Below are positions 7,526 through 13,923 of a DNA stretch of 13,961 nt, in pieces. The position numbers and the translations under genes were made by a program. The stretch's first letter is position 1, and every line of letters begins with the position of its first letter. Location: NCBI GenBank assembly GCA_964575975.1, contig CAZNTU010000144.1, positions 1 to 13,961 on the forward strand. The letters are read 5' to 3'. Under the pieces are notes generated by a model. It did no database searches. It was not told the DNA's origin and saw only the letters and a program-made list of their open reading frames with translations. The DNA is from G963674505 sp964575975. Its GTDB lineage: Bacteria; Desulfobacterota; Desulfobacteria; Desulfobacterales; SKZT01.

Positions 7526-9529
7526 CTATTGTTCGGATTTTTCGCGAGAACCGAGATAGCGGGGAAACATGCTCCAAAGGGCCAGTTTCACCTGGTAGGC
7601 GAAGGCTCTCCAGTCGGCTTCGTTTTCGTAGGGTTTTTCGTTTTCGCTTACCAAGGCGGCGGTGACCCTGGCAATCTGGTCGGAACATACGAACAGTTTC
7701 TCGCCGGCTTTGTCTATCCACGCCAGTTTTTCGCTCTTTTCGGCGAGTTCGGCCGCTTTTTTTTCTCCTTCCTCCTTCAAGGCCTCCACGTCTTCGCCGG
7801 CCCATTTCAACAAGGCTACGGCCTTCTCGAAAAAGAAACGGTTGTTGGGTCTTTTGACGAATACGAAATCCGTGGAACCGCTCTCCCTAGCCGCCGTGTA
7901 CGCATATTGAATCGGCCTGTCGATTTCTTCCAGCAACTTGCCCACGGCGATCTTTTTATCGTCCTCCTTCTTCTTCGCCGATTGCACGCGTTCGGCAAGA
8001 GGCAGCAACAGCCCAGCAAAACCGGCGATTTTCGGATAGTCGGGAATTGGCATTTTTTCCTCCTTATCAATGTGTTGTTTCAAGACATCTTCAAATTGGC
8101 TCCAGATTTCCTGAAGCGCGTTCATTTTCCAGGATTTATCGTAAGACGAGTTCACCACTTGGTCGGAGATCAATACATAAAAGGCTTGGAATACTTTTTT
8201 TCGGGAAACAAGGCGCAGGAATTGGGAAAACGGCGTCCTGTACTCTTTTTGGATATAGCATGCCCGATCGAACACCTTGTCCCACTCCGCCAAAGAGGAA
8301 ACAAACCACAAAGCCCACCGAGGCAGAACGAATTTCTCTTCGCCCGGAAAAACCTCTACGGAAAAGCCTTGCGCGAACAAGGTCGGCGGGAATGTGACGG
8401 CCATTTTCCAAAGAGAATAATGGAAAGCCCCCCAAATCTGGTTCAGGGGCTTCCGGTTCACAAATTCTTGGATATGCAGGCCGATGAAGTTTCCGGCGTG
8501 AACGTTCAGGCTTTGGGCGACGTATTTCCTCAACTCCAATTGAACGGCGTTTTCGATGAAAAGATTTTTCGCGCCAAACCTGACCGTCAGAGTTTCCGGC
8601 GTCAGCTTGACCGGACACAGGAAAACCGTCGCAACGCATCTCTTGCAATACCGTGAAAGCTTGTCTTTATCCGTTGCCGATTGAAGCCTTTCGTCCGAAT
8701 CCTTCAAAAAAACCGCCTTTCTTTCAAGAGTATCCTTCTTAACGACCGGCTCGCCGCAAGCCGAGCAAGGAATACGCTTAATGCCCGGATTGAAGTCTCC
8801 CCCCGGGAAAAATTCTTCGACGGGTTCCGACGGCATGGGAATGGAATCGAACGCTTCGTTTGCCACGACTTTTTCCAAATCCTCTATTGCTTTGGGTATG
8901 CTTAGCTTTTTAAAGAGCATGTTTTTTGCTTTGCCGTGTCGATAGTACGCGATAAGATAGTTCGCCATGTCCGCCGAGAGTATGGGAATATCGTTGGAGT
9001 CCCAAGGTTTAGCCTGGTTTTTGAAAAGGGTTTTGTTGTCCAAGTAAATTCGCACAGATTTTTTGATGTGGTCTTCGGACGAGAGGGTTTTCCAAAATTC
9101 CCGCCATTCGTCTTCCAAAGAGAGTTCTCGATTATTTGGGACTGCGCAGACGAATTCGGATTCCTTTCTAAACGCCCAAATTTTCTTGCGATGAAGAAAG
9201 TGGCAAAACTCGCTCCAGAACCATTCGTAGCTCAAAGCCATCTGCGGCTCGCCGGGCCTGGCCGGAAGCGGGGTCGCCACGCGCCGTCCCCGTAAGTTTC
9301 CGGCATTGTCGATATATTCGTTTTCATGGTTCATCGAGATGCGCGGTTGTATCCACTCGTGGTCCCGGCTCTCGAAAGAGAGCGCCCGAAGTTCCTTTAC
9401 CATGTTCATGGCATACAAAAAGGACTTCAGCTCCGGTTCGAACATATCCCGGTTCTTGGAAGCGACCAATCGTTCCATCTCCTCCGTTGTCAGCAGTATG
9501 AAATGTTCCGATTTGAAAGAACTCCGCAT
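7526..9529 (-). CDS. Large subunit of the surveillance complex (Cas8/Cas10d-like), CxxC-CxxC zinc finger
   Basis: At 667 residues and first among the effector genes, this fills the place of the large subunit that reads the PAM and anchors the complex. Two CxxC pairs, Cys255/Cys258 and Cys295/Cys298, 36 residues apart, predict a zinc-binding insertion of a kind seen in several Cas8 families and in Cas10-like proteins. No HD motif and no GGDD polymerase motif are visible. The last 160 residues are helical and charged, as expected where a small-subunit-like domain is fused. The length would suit a Cas10d that has lost its amino-terminal HD domain, but a divergent Cas8 is equally possible. AAGGAG lies nine bases before the start; the WYL gene stops 15 bases upstream. 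Confidence 0.7.
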   Translation of the reverse strand: MRSSFKSEHFILLTTEEMERLVASKNRDMFEPELKSFLYAMNMVKELRALSFESRDHEWIQPRISMNHENEYIDNAGNLRGRRVATPLPARPGEPQMALSYEWFWSEFCHFLHRKKIWAFRKESEFVCAVPNNRELSLEDEWREFWKTLSSEDHIKKSVRIYLDNKTLFKNQAKPWDSNDIPILSADMANYLIAYYRHGKAKNMLFKKLSIPKAIEDLEKVVANEAFDSIPMPSEPVEEFFPGGDFNPGIKRIPCSACGEPVVKKDTLERKAVFLKDSDERLQSATDKDKLSRYCKRCVATVFLCPVKLTPETLTVRFGAKNLFIENAVQLELRKYVAQSLNVHAGNFIGLHIQEFVNRKPLNQIWGAFHYSLWKMAVTFPPTLFAQGFSVEVFPGEEKFVLPRWALWFVSSLAEWDKVFDRACYIQKEYRTPFSQFLRLVSRKKVFQAFYVLISDQVVNSSYDKSWKMNALQEIWSQFEDVLKQHIDKEEKMPIPDYPKIAGFAGLLLPLAERVQSAKKKEDDKKIAVGKLLEEIDRPIQYAYTAARESGSTDFVFVKRPNNRFFFEKAVALLKWAGEDVEALKEEGEKKAAELAEKSEKLAWIDKAGEKLFVCSDQIARVTAALVSENEKPYENEADWRAFAYQVKLALWSMFPRYLGSREKSEQ

Positions 9530-9544
9530 GGGTTTTCTCCTTGT

Positions 9545-10516
9545 TTACTTGTAAATTTCGGCCATTTTGGCCACTTCCGCCTTGGCCTCCGCCCGAAGCC
9601 AATCCGGTTCCACCACCTCCGCGTCCGCGCCCCACCCGAACGCCCACCACATGACCTCCCTGGGATAGGCGACATCGACTTCGAAATCCAGGGAACCGTC
9701 GGGGTTTATCGTCGTTTTCTGGCTTTGATGCCAGAACGCCTCCTCGATGAAGGGACGGACCCGGCCGGAAAACCGGATTTTGACATGCTCGGTTTCGTCG
9801 CCGGGGAAGGCCGAGAAGGCGTTCCTGTATCTTTTTCCGAAGTCGTAGCCCGGCTTGGGGGCGAATCCGCGTTCCTTGAGGGTCACATCGCCGATTCGAT
9901 TCATGCGGTAGACCCGGATTCCCGATTCGGATACCGAGTACCCCTCGACATACAACGCTCTTCGCTTGAAGAAAATATGGTAGGGATCGACGGTTTCCTC
10001 GCTGGGGGCGGCCTGCCCGGGGCGGGTGTAGGTCATGGAGACGCGCCAGTTTTCCGCTATCGCATTCTGGATTTTGTCCATGACCTTGCGGGTGCAGCCG
10101 AACCCCTCGTTCAGTACGAATCCCTCGAACAGGGATTCCCGGAACGGCGACGGCAGGTCGGAGGCAAGCTTCTGGGCGGCCTTTAAACCCTCGAAGGTGA
10201 GAATATGGTCGCCTGCGGCCGAAAGCTGGCGAAGGGCCATAATCAACGAAAGCTGCTCGCTGATGGTCAAGTTTTCCACCGGCAGCGCAATGTCCCTTTC
10301 GACGCGGAACTTTCCGAGGCTGCGGACGTATTCGAACTGGAAACCGATCTCCTTCAGCAGTCCCCGGTCCTTGTAGAACTGTGCCTTGCTCACTCCCAGC
10401 TTTTCGATCAGCTCCGGAACGGTTTGGAAAGGGACGGTCTTGATTTCCACGACGATTTTCAGAAGACGACGCATTCGATTCTTGTATTCGCTCTTCATGT
10501 CCTTGGATGCTTTCAT
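9545..10516 (-). CDS. HTH-WYL domain transcriptional regulator, first gene of the cas operon
   Basis: This 323-residue protein has a DeoR-like winged helix at about 12-70 (TVPELIEKLGVSKAQFYKDRG), a WYL domain at about 143-215 (RVSMTYTRPG, VDPYHIFFKRRALYVEGY, YRMNRIGDV) and a carboxy-terminal WCX domain at about 238-320. WYL domains bind nucleic acid or small ligands and tune regulators of phage defence; a WYL protein represses the type I-D locus of Synechocystis 6803. It is 15 bases upstream of the large-subunit gene on the same strand, so it probably controls the operon it belongs to. There is no good ribosome site at the first ATG; a second ATG at 10498 is possible. Confidence 0.9.
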   Translation of the reverse strand: MKASKDMKSEYKNRMRRLLKIVVEIKTVPFQTVPELIEKLGVSKAQFYKDRGLLKEIGFQFEYVRSLGKFRVERDIALPVENLTISEQLSLIMALRQLSAAGDHILTFEGLKAAQKLASDLPSPFRESLFEGFVLNEGFGCTRKVMDKIQNAIAENWRVSMTYTRPGQAAPSEETVDPYHIFFKRRALYVEGYSVSESGIRVYRMNRIGDVTLKERGFAPKPGYDFGKRYRNAFSAFPGDETEHVKIRFSGRVRPFIEEAFWHQSQKTTINPDGSLDFEVDVAYPREVMWWAFGWGADAEVVEPDWLRAEAKAEVAKMAEIYK

Positions 10517-10532
10517 CGGCAGTTCAATTGTT

Positions 10533-10570
10533 TTTCGACTGTAATTATCGAAAGGGGAGTATTTTTACAA
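10533..10570 (-). promoter_or_regulatory. Candidate cas-operon promoter with overlapping inverted repeat
   Basis: On the minus strand GATAAT (10549-10544) follows TTGTAA (10570-10565) with a short 15-bp spacer, about 28 bases before the WYL start codon. An inverted repeat TTTCGA-N9-TCGAAA (10533-10538 and 10548-10553) covers the -10 element, which would suit autoregulation by the WYL protein. The promoter spacing is not ideal and the repeat arms are short, so this is tentative. Confidence 0.35.
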
Positions 10571-10648
10571 GCGCATTGTTCCGCTCGGTCTACGACAGGG
10601 TGAACCGAACCCGCGAAAACTCGGAATAAGACTCCTGTGCCCGCGACT

Positions 10649-10936
10649 TCAAGCTTTCTTTCCAGACGAATCGCCCAAAGTTTTTTCTTCTGTTTCTTGC
10701 CCGATCTTTTTTTGCAGACCGGGCCGGATTTCATCCAACGGTTCGTATGCTTCCGCGTAAGTCGAGAGGCTGCCCGCAAGCTTCTCCGCCGTCTCTTCCG
10801 GCGTCTCCCCTGTTTCGGACTCGGCTCGCTTTATAACGGGCGAACCTGGTCCATTTTCCTCCGCGCCGCATTGTTCCGATATCGACTCGCGCTCGGCGGA
10901 TTTTCCTTTTTTCGGCATTTTCCCCTGGTCGTTCAT
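10649..10936 (-). CDS. Hypothetical 95-residue charged protein, partner of the upstream XRE protein
   Basis: I do not recognise this protein. It is 95 residues long, rich in Glu, Lys, Gly and Ser, with a low-complexity first half and a short predicted helix around ETPEETAEKLAGSLSTYAEAY (46-66). It has no signal peptide or membrane segment and one cysteine (Cys23). Its ATG overlaps the stop of the XRE/ImmA-family gene as ATGA, the best evidence that it is real and made together with that protein. A longer ATG-initiated reading frame extends through the XRE gene to 12007, but that part is an out-of-frame shadow. A small partner or toxin/antitoxin-like role is conceivable from context only. Confidence 0.6.
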   Translation of the reverse strand: MNDQGKMPKKGKSAERESISEQCGAEENGPGSPVIKRAESETGETPEETAEKLAGSLSTYAEAYEPLDEIRPGLQKKIGQETEEKTLGDSSGKKA

Positions 10937-12066
10937 TGGTATTCCACCCTCCACCCGGCAAGCGTCCTCTCGATTGCCGCGACCTCTTCCTTGGCCTCCT
11001 CCACGGTCCTGCCGGTTAAAACCAGATCCCCCAACCTGCCGTTGGAAACCAAGATTCTCTTGGAACCGTCGGGTTCCCGGAAGCCGGTTTCCCGGTAGAA
11101 TTCGCGAATCCCGGCTTTCATCGGATCGACCAAGTCCGGGTCGATCAGTTCCAGTTCGTTCAAGCGGTTCAGAAAGGCTTCGGCGGACACGCCGAAGCGA
11201 TGCTTGATGCGCAGGAGCAGCTCGTAGTTCCATTGTTTTCGACGAAGCCCCAGTTGGGACACGGTTTGGCCGACGGCTTTCGCCGGCATGAGAAAGGTCG
11301 CGGCGAACCTTCTGGCGGCCCGGCGCATCGTGAATTCGCCTTGATCGGAGCAAGCGTTTTCCTTCTCGGACGGAAACGGGCTTCGGCCAGTCTGCATGGC
11401 GGACGTGAAAAGCAAAACGGACCCCAGTTCGCTGGCAAGGCTGAACAGACGCCTTTCCGCGTTCTTTTTGGCGTTGACGAAAAAAAAGGCGTTTTGGTTG
11501 GGCGCGTCGTAATAGGAAAAGCTGTCCAGAGAATCCTCGAAGGGCGCTGTGACGACCCTGAACCCCATGTTCTCGAAAAGTTCGAAGTAATCGAATATCA
11601 CCCCGTGTTCCACTCCCATAAACCTCCGGATCGTCAAGGCGAGATTTTCGATTCCGGCGGCGTCGGCTTCGAACCCGACGCTCAACGGAATTCCGGCGCG
11701 TTTTTGCGCTCCGCAAATATCCTCCAGCGCCTGGAAGCCCTCGATGATCTCCCGGGCCATCCGCCTGATTTCGGCGGGAGGCTCTCCGCACGCTTCCGAT
11801 TGGACCAGAATCGGCGTTTTCTCCTCGCAGAACCTGAGCCTGCGCAGCTTTTCGGGTTCCGAAGCGAAAAGAGCGTCGGCGGAAACCCCCAATGCCTCCG
11901 TAAGCCTGCAAATAAGCAGCGCGGACGGCGCGTTGACGCTGCGTTCGATTCGCCCAAGCACCACGTCGCTCGTGCCGATTTTGGACGCCAGCTTCGCTAT
12001 GGTCCATCCGCGTTCCCGCCGAAGGCAGCGAATATTTTTGCCTATGAAATTCAGATCGTCTTGCAT
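10933..12066 (-). CDS. XRE-family regulator with degenerate ImmA/IrrE metallopeptidase domain
   Basis: Residues 8-67 form a helix-turn-helix of the XRE (Cro/CI) type (LRRERGWTIAKLASKIGTSD). Residues about 150-345 follow the ImmA/IrrE (COG2856) layout: AFFFVNA, then ERRLFSLASELGSVLLF, then RRFAATFLMP, then LLLRIKHRFGVSAEAFLNRL and FREPDG. In active members the site reads HELGH; here it is Ser212-Glu-Leu-Gly-Ser216. The usual third-ligand glutamate before the ANRFA-type motif is also lost (RRAARRFA). The zinc site is thus gone although the fold signature and reading frame are intact, so it is probably a non-proteolytic DNA-binding regulator or sensor. It has a weak ribosome site and possibly a very short leader. 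Confidence 0.85.
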   Translation of the reverse strand: MQDDLNFIGKNIRCLRRERGWTIAKLASKIGTSDVVLGRIERSVNAPSALLICRLTEALGVSADALFASEPEKLRRLRFCEEKTPILVQSEACGEPPAEIRRMAREIIEGFQALEDICGAQKRAGIPLSVGFEADAAGIENLALTIRRFMGVEHGVIFDYFELFENMGFRVVTAPFEDSLDSFSYYDAPNQNAFFFVNAKKNAERRLFSLASELGSVLLFTSAMQTGRSPFPSEKENACSDQGEFTMRRAARRFAATFLMPAKAVGQTVSQLGLRRKQWNYELLLRIKHRFGVSAEAFLNRLNELELIDPDLVDPMKAGIREFYRETGFREPDGSKRILVSNGRLGDLVLTGRTVEEAKEEVAAIERTLAGWRVEYQ

Positions 12067-12073
12067 GGTCTCA

Positions 12074-12100
12074 ATACTATTTAATTTTAATTTTTGTCAA
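12074..12100 (-). promoter_or_regulatory. Candidate promoter of the XRE/ImmA operon
   Basis: A perfect TTGACA (12100-12095, minus strand) is followed after 15 bp by TAGTAT (12079-12074), in very AT-rich DNA just upstream of the start codon at 12066. With this pair the transcript would begin only a few bases before the ATG, which would fit the absence of a good ribosome site. The spacer is shorter than optimal. A second option, TATATA near 12135, has a poorer -35. Confidence 0.4.
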
Positions 12101-12112
12101 TAAAAAAACTAA

Positions 12113-12128
12113 ACGAATAATTATTCGT
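12113..12128. promoter_or_regulatory. 16-bp perfect palindrome, likely operator of the XRE regulator
   Basis: ACGAATAATTATTCGT reads identically on both strands and lies about 13 bp upstream of the TTGACA element and 47 bp upstream of the XRE gene. XRE-type regulators commonly bind such dyads at their own promoters, so autoregulation is the natural inference. No binding evidence is available from sequence alone. Confidence 0.5.
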
Positions 12129-12455
12129 ACTATATAGTTTTGTTTCCATGCAACAGAAAAAATCGTGTAAGTATGCCCGGATATTGGAAAAATCGAAAAG
12201 ACGGATGGGAAGAATAATTTGGACCTGCGCGGACGTTTTTTGGTTCGACATGTAAAATTCAAGGGTCGATTTCGACGCGAGAGTTCAAATGTTCAAATTC
12301 CAGATACGGGGTTCCAGACAGAATGGAAAAAGAAAGACGGCTTCGAACGTCAACGGGTTCGATGTTGTCCCTATTCAACGTCCCGGACACGCCCGCCCGA
12401 GAGGGCGAACCGATTGAAGCCGGAGCGGCTCGGCTTTCAATTTTGAAGACCTCGT

Positions 12456-12995
12456 CTACTTTGAAAGCGACAATAAATTCTCGAAGGGTTTGCGCTCCTC
12501 TGTCCCATAAACATAGACCTCGTGTTCATGCCCCATGAATAGTACCGATCTGGATTTTTTAGCGCCCAGTTTCAGCGCTACCCGTTTGGAAGCGTTATTC
12601 CGAGGATGAATCAAGGAGACAAGTCCCATTTTCTGCAACTTAGTTTCCCCATAATCCTTGCATGCGTTGGCCGCCTCAGTGGCATAGCCATTGTTCCAAT
12701 GTTCGGGCTTGATTCTGAAAGCGATCTCTGTCTCCACTTTGCCATCAATTTCCTGGTGAAGCAAACCGACAATGCCTATAAATTCTTCTTTCGGTTTCAA
12801 CAGGACTTTCCAAAAGCAATAACCGTATTTCTCGTAATGATCCAAGATTTTGCCGATCATTCGTTTGGTATCATCATAGCTCAGTATTTTCGGAAAGTAC
12901 TTCATCACATCTTCATCCCCGGTCAGCTGATATAACAAACCAATGTCATCATTGGTCATTTCCACTATCTTTAGACGGTGTGTTTCTGAAATCAT
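12456..12995 (-). CDS. GNAT-family N-acetyltransferase (RimJ/RimL type)
   Basis: This 179-residue protein would transfer an acetyl group from acetyl-CoA to an amine. The opening ETHRLKIVEMTNDDIGLLYQL matches the RimJ/RimL branch, EFIGIVGLL is the central beta strand, and HWNNGYATEA (99-108) is the acetyl-CoA pyrophosphate-binding loop, followed by HPRNNASKRVALKLGAKK, the conserved Asn-x-x-Ser helix. The substrate cannot be read from the sequence. I chose the ATG at 12995 because MISETHRLK fits the usual family start; a GTG at 13001, overlapping the upstream stop codon, is the alternative. It directly follows the antitoxin-like gene and is probably co-transcribed with it. Confidence 0.85.
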   Translation of the reverse strand: MISETHRLKIVEMTNDDIGLLYQLTGDEDVMKYFPKILSYDDTKRMIGKILDHYEKYGYCFWKVLLKPKEEFIGIVGLLHQEIDGKVETEIAFRIKPEHWNNGYATEAANACKDYGETKLQKMGLVSLIHPRNNASKRVALKLGAKKSRSVLFMGHEHEVYVYGTEERKPFENLLSLSK

Positions 12996-13000
12996 GTTCA

Positions 13001-13348
13001 CTATTCAATGCATCTCCCGTCTGGCATAACCATCGGCCAGGCGGCGTATTGTTTCATTAAAGTGCTAAGAAGACGGCATGTTTCTGTCATGACGGACCAT
13101 GTGACAATCAAAGCCGGTTGCGGTTCCTCCAATGCCCTTCTTGCATGCGAACGGGATCGGTCTTTGCGATTGGCCAAAGCCGGCCCAAATCCTTTGTCAG
13201 CGATGATCGAATTTTCCAACTTCATGCAGTTTTCATAATACTGTTCGATGGAATCTTTGACAATATCGGATATCTTTTTCTTGCGCACGCGCATAAGATG
13301 CTTGACTTTATCGGCAAGCGCATCGTCCAACCTTGCGCTTATTCTCAT
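13001..13348 (-). CDS. Ribbon-helix-helix antitoxin fused to a decayed PIN (VapC-like) toxin remnant
   Basis: Residues 1-48 look like a ribbon-helix-helix antitoxin (MRISARLDDALADKVKHLM, then a helix ISDIVKDSIEQYY). From about residue 47 the text changes to that of a PIN-domain toxin: IIADKGFGPALANRKDR, then HARRALEEPQPALIVTWSVMTE (Asp51 and Glu89 at the acidic positions), then a jump to LMKQYAAWPMVMPDG, which resembles the PIN end LMxxYAxxPMDLADA with one aspartate changed to Val107. About 35 central PIN residues appear deleted, so nuclease function is probably lost. The 115-residue frame starts at 13348, eight bases after a perfect AAGGAG. The PIN reading is from motif resemblance; the antitoxin part is surer. 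Confidence 0.6.
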   Translation of the reverse strand: MRISARLDDALADKVKHLMRVRKKKISDIVKDSIEQYYENCMKLENSIIADKGFGPALANRKDRSRSHARRALEEPQPALIVTWSVMTETCRLLSTLMKQYAAWPMVMPDGRCIE

Positions 13349-13370
13349 GTTCTTTTCTCCTTCCTTTTTG

Positions 13371-13386
13371 TCATACAAGCGTATGA
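13371..13386. promoter_or_regulatory. Inverted repeat, likely operator of the antitoxin-like gene
   Basis: TCATAC-AAGC-GTATGA is a 6-bp-arm dyad 22 bp upstream of the ribbon-helix-helix gene. Antitoxins of this fold usually bind such dyads next to their own start. A second dyad, GTTCG-GTTT-CGAAC (13421-13434), lies further up in the same 151-bp divergent gap. Confidence 0.4.
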
Positions 13387-13499
13387 TCAAGGATTCCGAA
13401 AATCAAGTTTCGCCTCTTGCGTTCGGTTTCGAACAAATTTAAAGTTCTTCCTTGTTTGGAGAATCTTCAATGTCGCTATCTAAAAGGGAGGAGGAACTT

Positions 13500-13922
13500 A
13501 TGCGACGGGACGGGAACCGGTTTTTGGGATGCTTCGTCGGCTTGGCGGTGGGCGACGCGGTGGGGGCGCCGCTGGAGTTTCTTCGGCGGGGGTCGTTCGA
13601 GCCGGTTTCGGCCATGACGGAGGGAGGCAAGCTGAGGATCAGGAAAGGCGAGTTCACCGACGACACGTCCATGGCCCTTTGCCTTGCCGACAGTCTGACC
13701 TCCATGGGCCGGTTCGATCCTGCGGACCAGATGGAGCGATACGGCCAATGGGTCGTGAACGGCAGGTTCAGCAGCAGGCCCCAGGCGTTCGGATTCGGGC
13801 AGACCTTCATGACCGCGTGGTTCCGGTACAGAAAGACCAAGAATCCCTACGCCGGCACCCTGAACCCCAAGCGGCCGGGGATTGGTTATTGGGTGTTGGT
13901 TATTGGTGATTGGTTATCTTGA
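13500..13922 (+). CDS. ADP-ribosylglycohydrolase (DraG-like), truncated after 127 family residues
   Basis: The family removes ADP-ribose from proteins or other acceptors using two magnesium ions. The amino end is clear: FLGCFVGLAVGDAVGAPLEF (8-27) and the metal-binding EFTDDTSMAL (51-60), followed by AFGFGQTFMTAWFRYRKTKNPYAG (96-119), equivalent to the DIGNTT helix region. The ATG at 13500 is chosen because GGAGGA lies seven bases upstream; TTG 13452 and ATG 13470 have none. Family members usually run to 250-350 residues. This frame diverges at residue 128, just before the expected GNGSxMR motif, enters a short repeat and stops at 140, so the second half of the metal site is missing and the product is probably inactive. 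Confidence 0.82.
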   Translation: MRRDGNRFLGCFVGLAVGDAVGAPLEFLRRGSFEPVSAMTEGGKLRIRKGEFTDDTSMALCLADSLTSMGRFDPADQMERYGQWVVNGRFSSRPQAFGFGQTFMTAWFRYRKTKNPYAGTLNPKRPGIGYWVLVIGDWLS

Positions 13923-13923
13923 C
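13882..13923. repeat. Tandem 14-bp-period repeat breaking the ADP-ribosylglycohydrolase gene
   Basis: TTGGTTATTGGGTG (13882-13895), TTGGTTATTGGTGA (13896-13909) and a degenerate TTGGTTATCTTGAC (13910-13923) follow each other without gaps. The run begins exactly where the upstream protein stops resembling its family and brings the stop codon. Composition (T and G rich) is unlike the GC-rich gene before it, indicating an inserted or expanded element that continues to an unknown extent to the right. Confidence 0.7.

Larger units (their letters stand above)
12067..12455. other. Gene-free intergenic region of 389 bp
   Basis: The right end of the XRE operon abuts an AT-rich block (12067-12170) with the probable promoter and palindrome listed separately. 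The remainder is of ordinary composition and holds only short out-of-frame readings, plus a 5-bp hairpin (CGCCC-GAGA-GGGCG, 12394-12407) without a T-tract. I see no RNA gene or coding region here. Confidence 0.6.

Noticed and set aside
7529..8656. 375-codon open frame on the plus strand
   Set aside because: Antisense to the large-subunit gene, with no recognisable domain or ribosome site; a shadow of its codon bias.
10571..10648. Weak dyad TCGGT/ACCGA downstream of the 95-aa gene as a terminator
   Set aside because: Five-bp arms with a 14-base loop and no uridine run; read-through into the WYL gene cannot be excluded.
10937..12007. Long upstream extension of the 95-aa gene's frame (to 12007)
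   Set aside because: It overlaps the XRE/ImmA gene in another frame, is arginine/glycine biased, and the ATGA junction at 10936 gives a better start.
12340..12365. tRNA-like GGGTTCGAT motif, possibly an attachment-site remnant
   Set aside because: No acceptor, D-arm or anticodon arm can be built around it; the short match is expected by chance.
12394..12407. Hairpin CGCCC-GAGA-GGGCG as a terminator
   Set aside because: The stem is only 5 bp and no T-tract follows on either strand.
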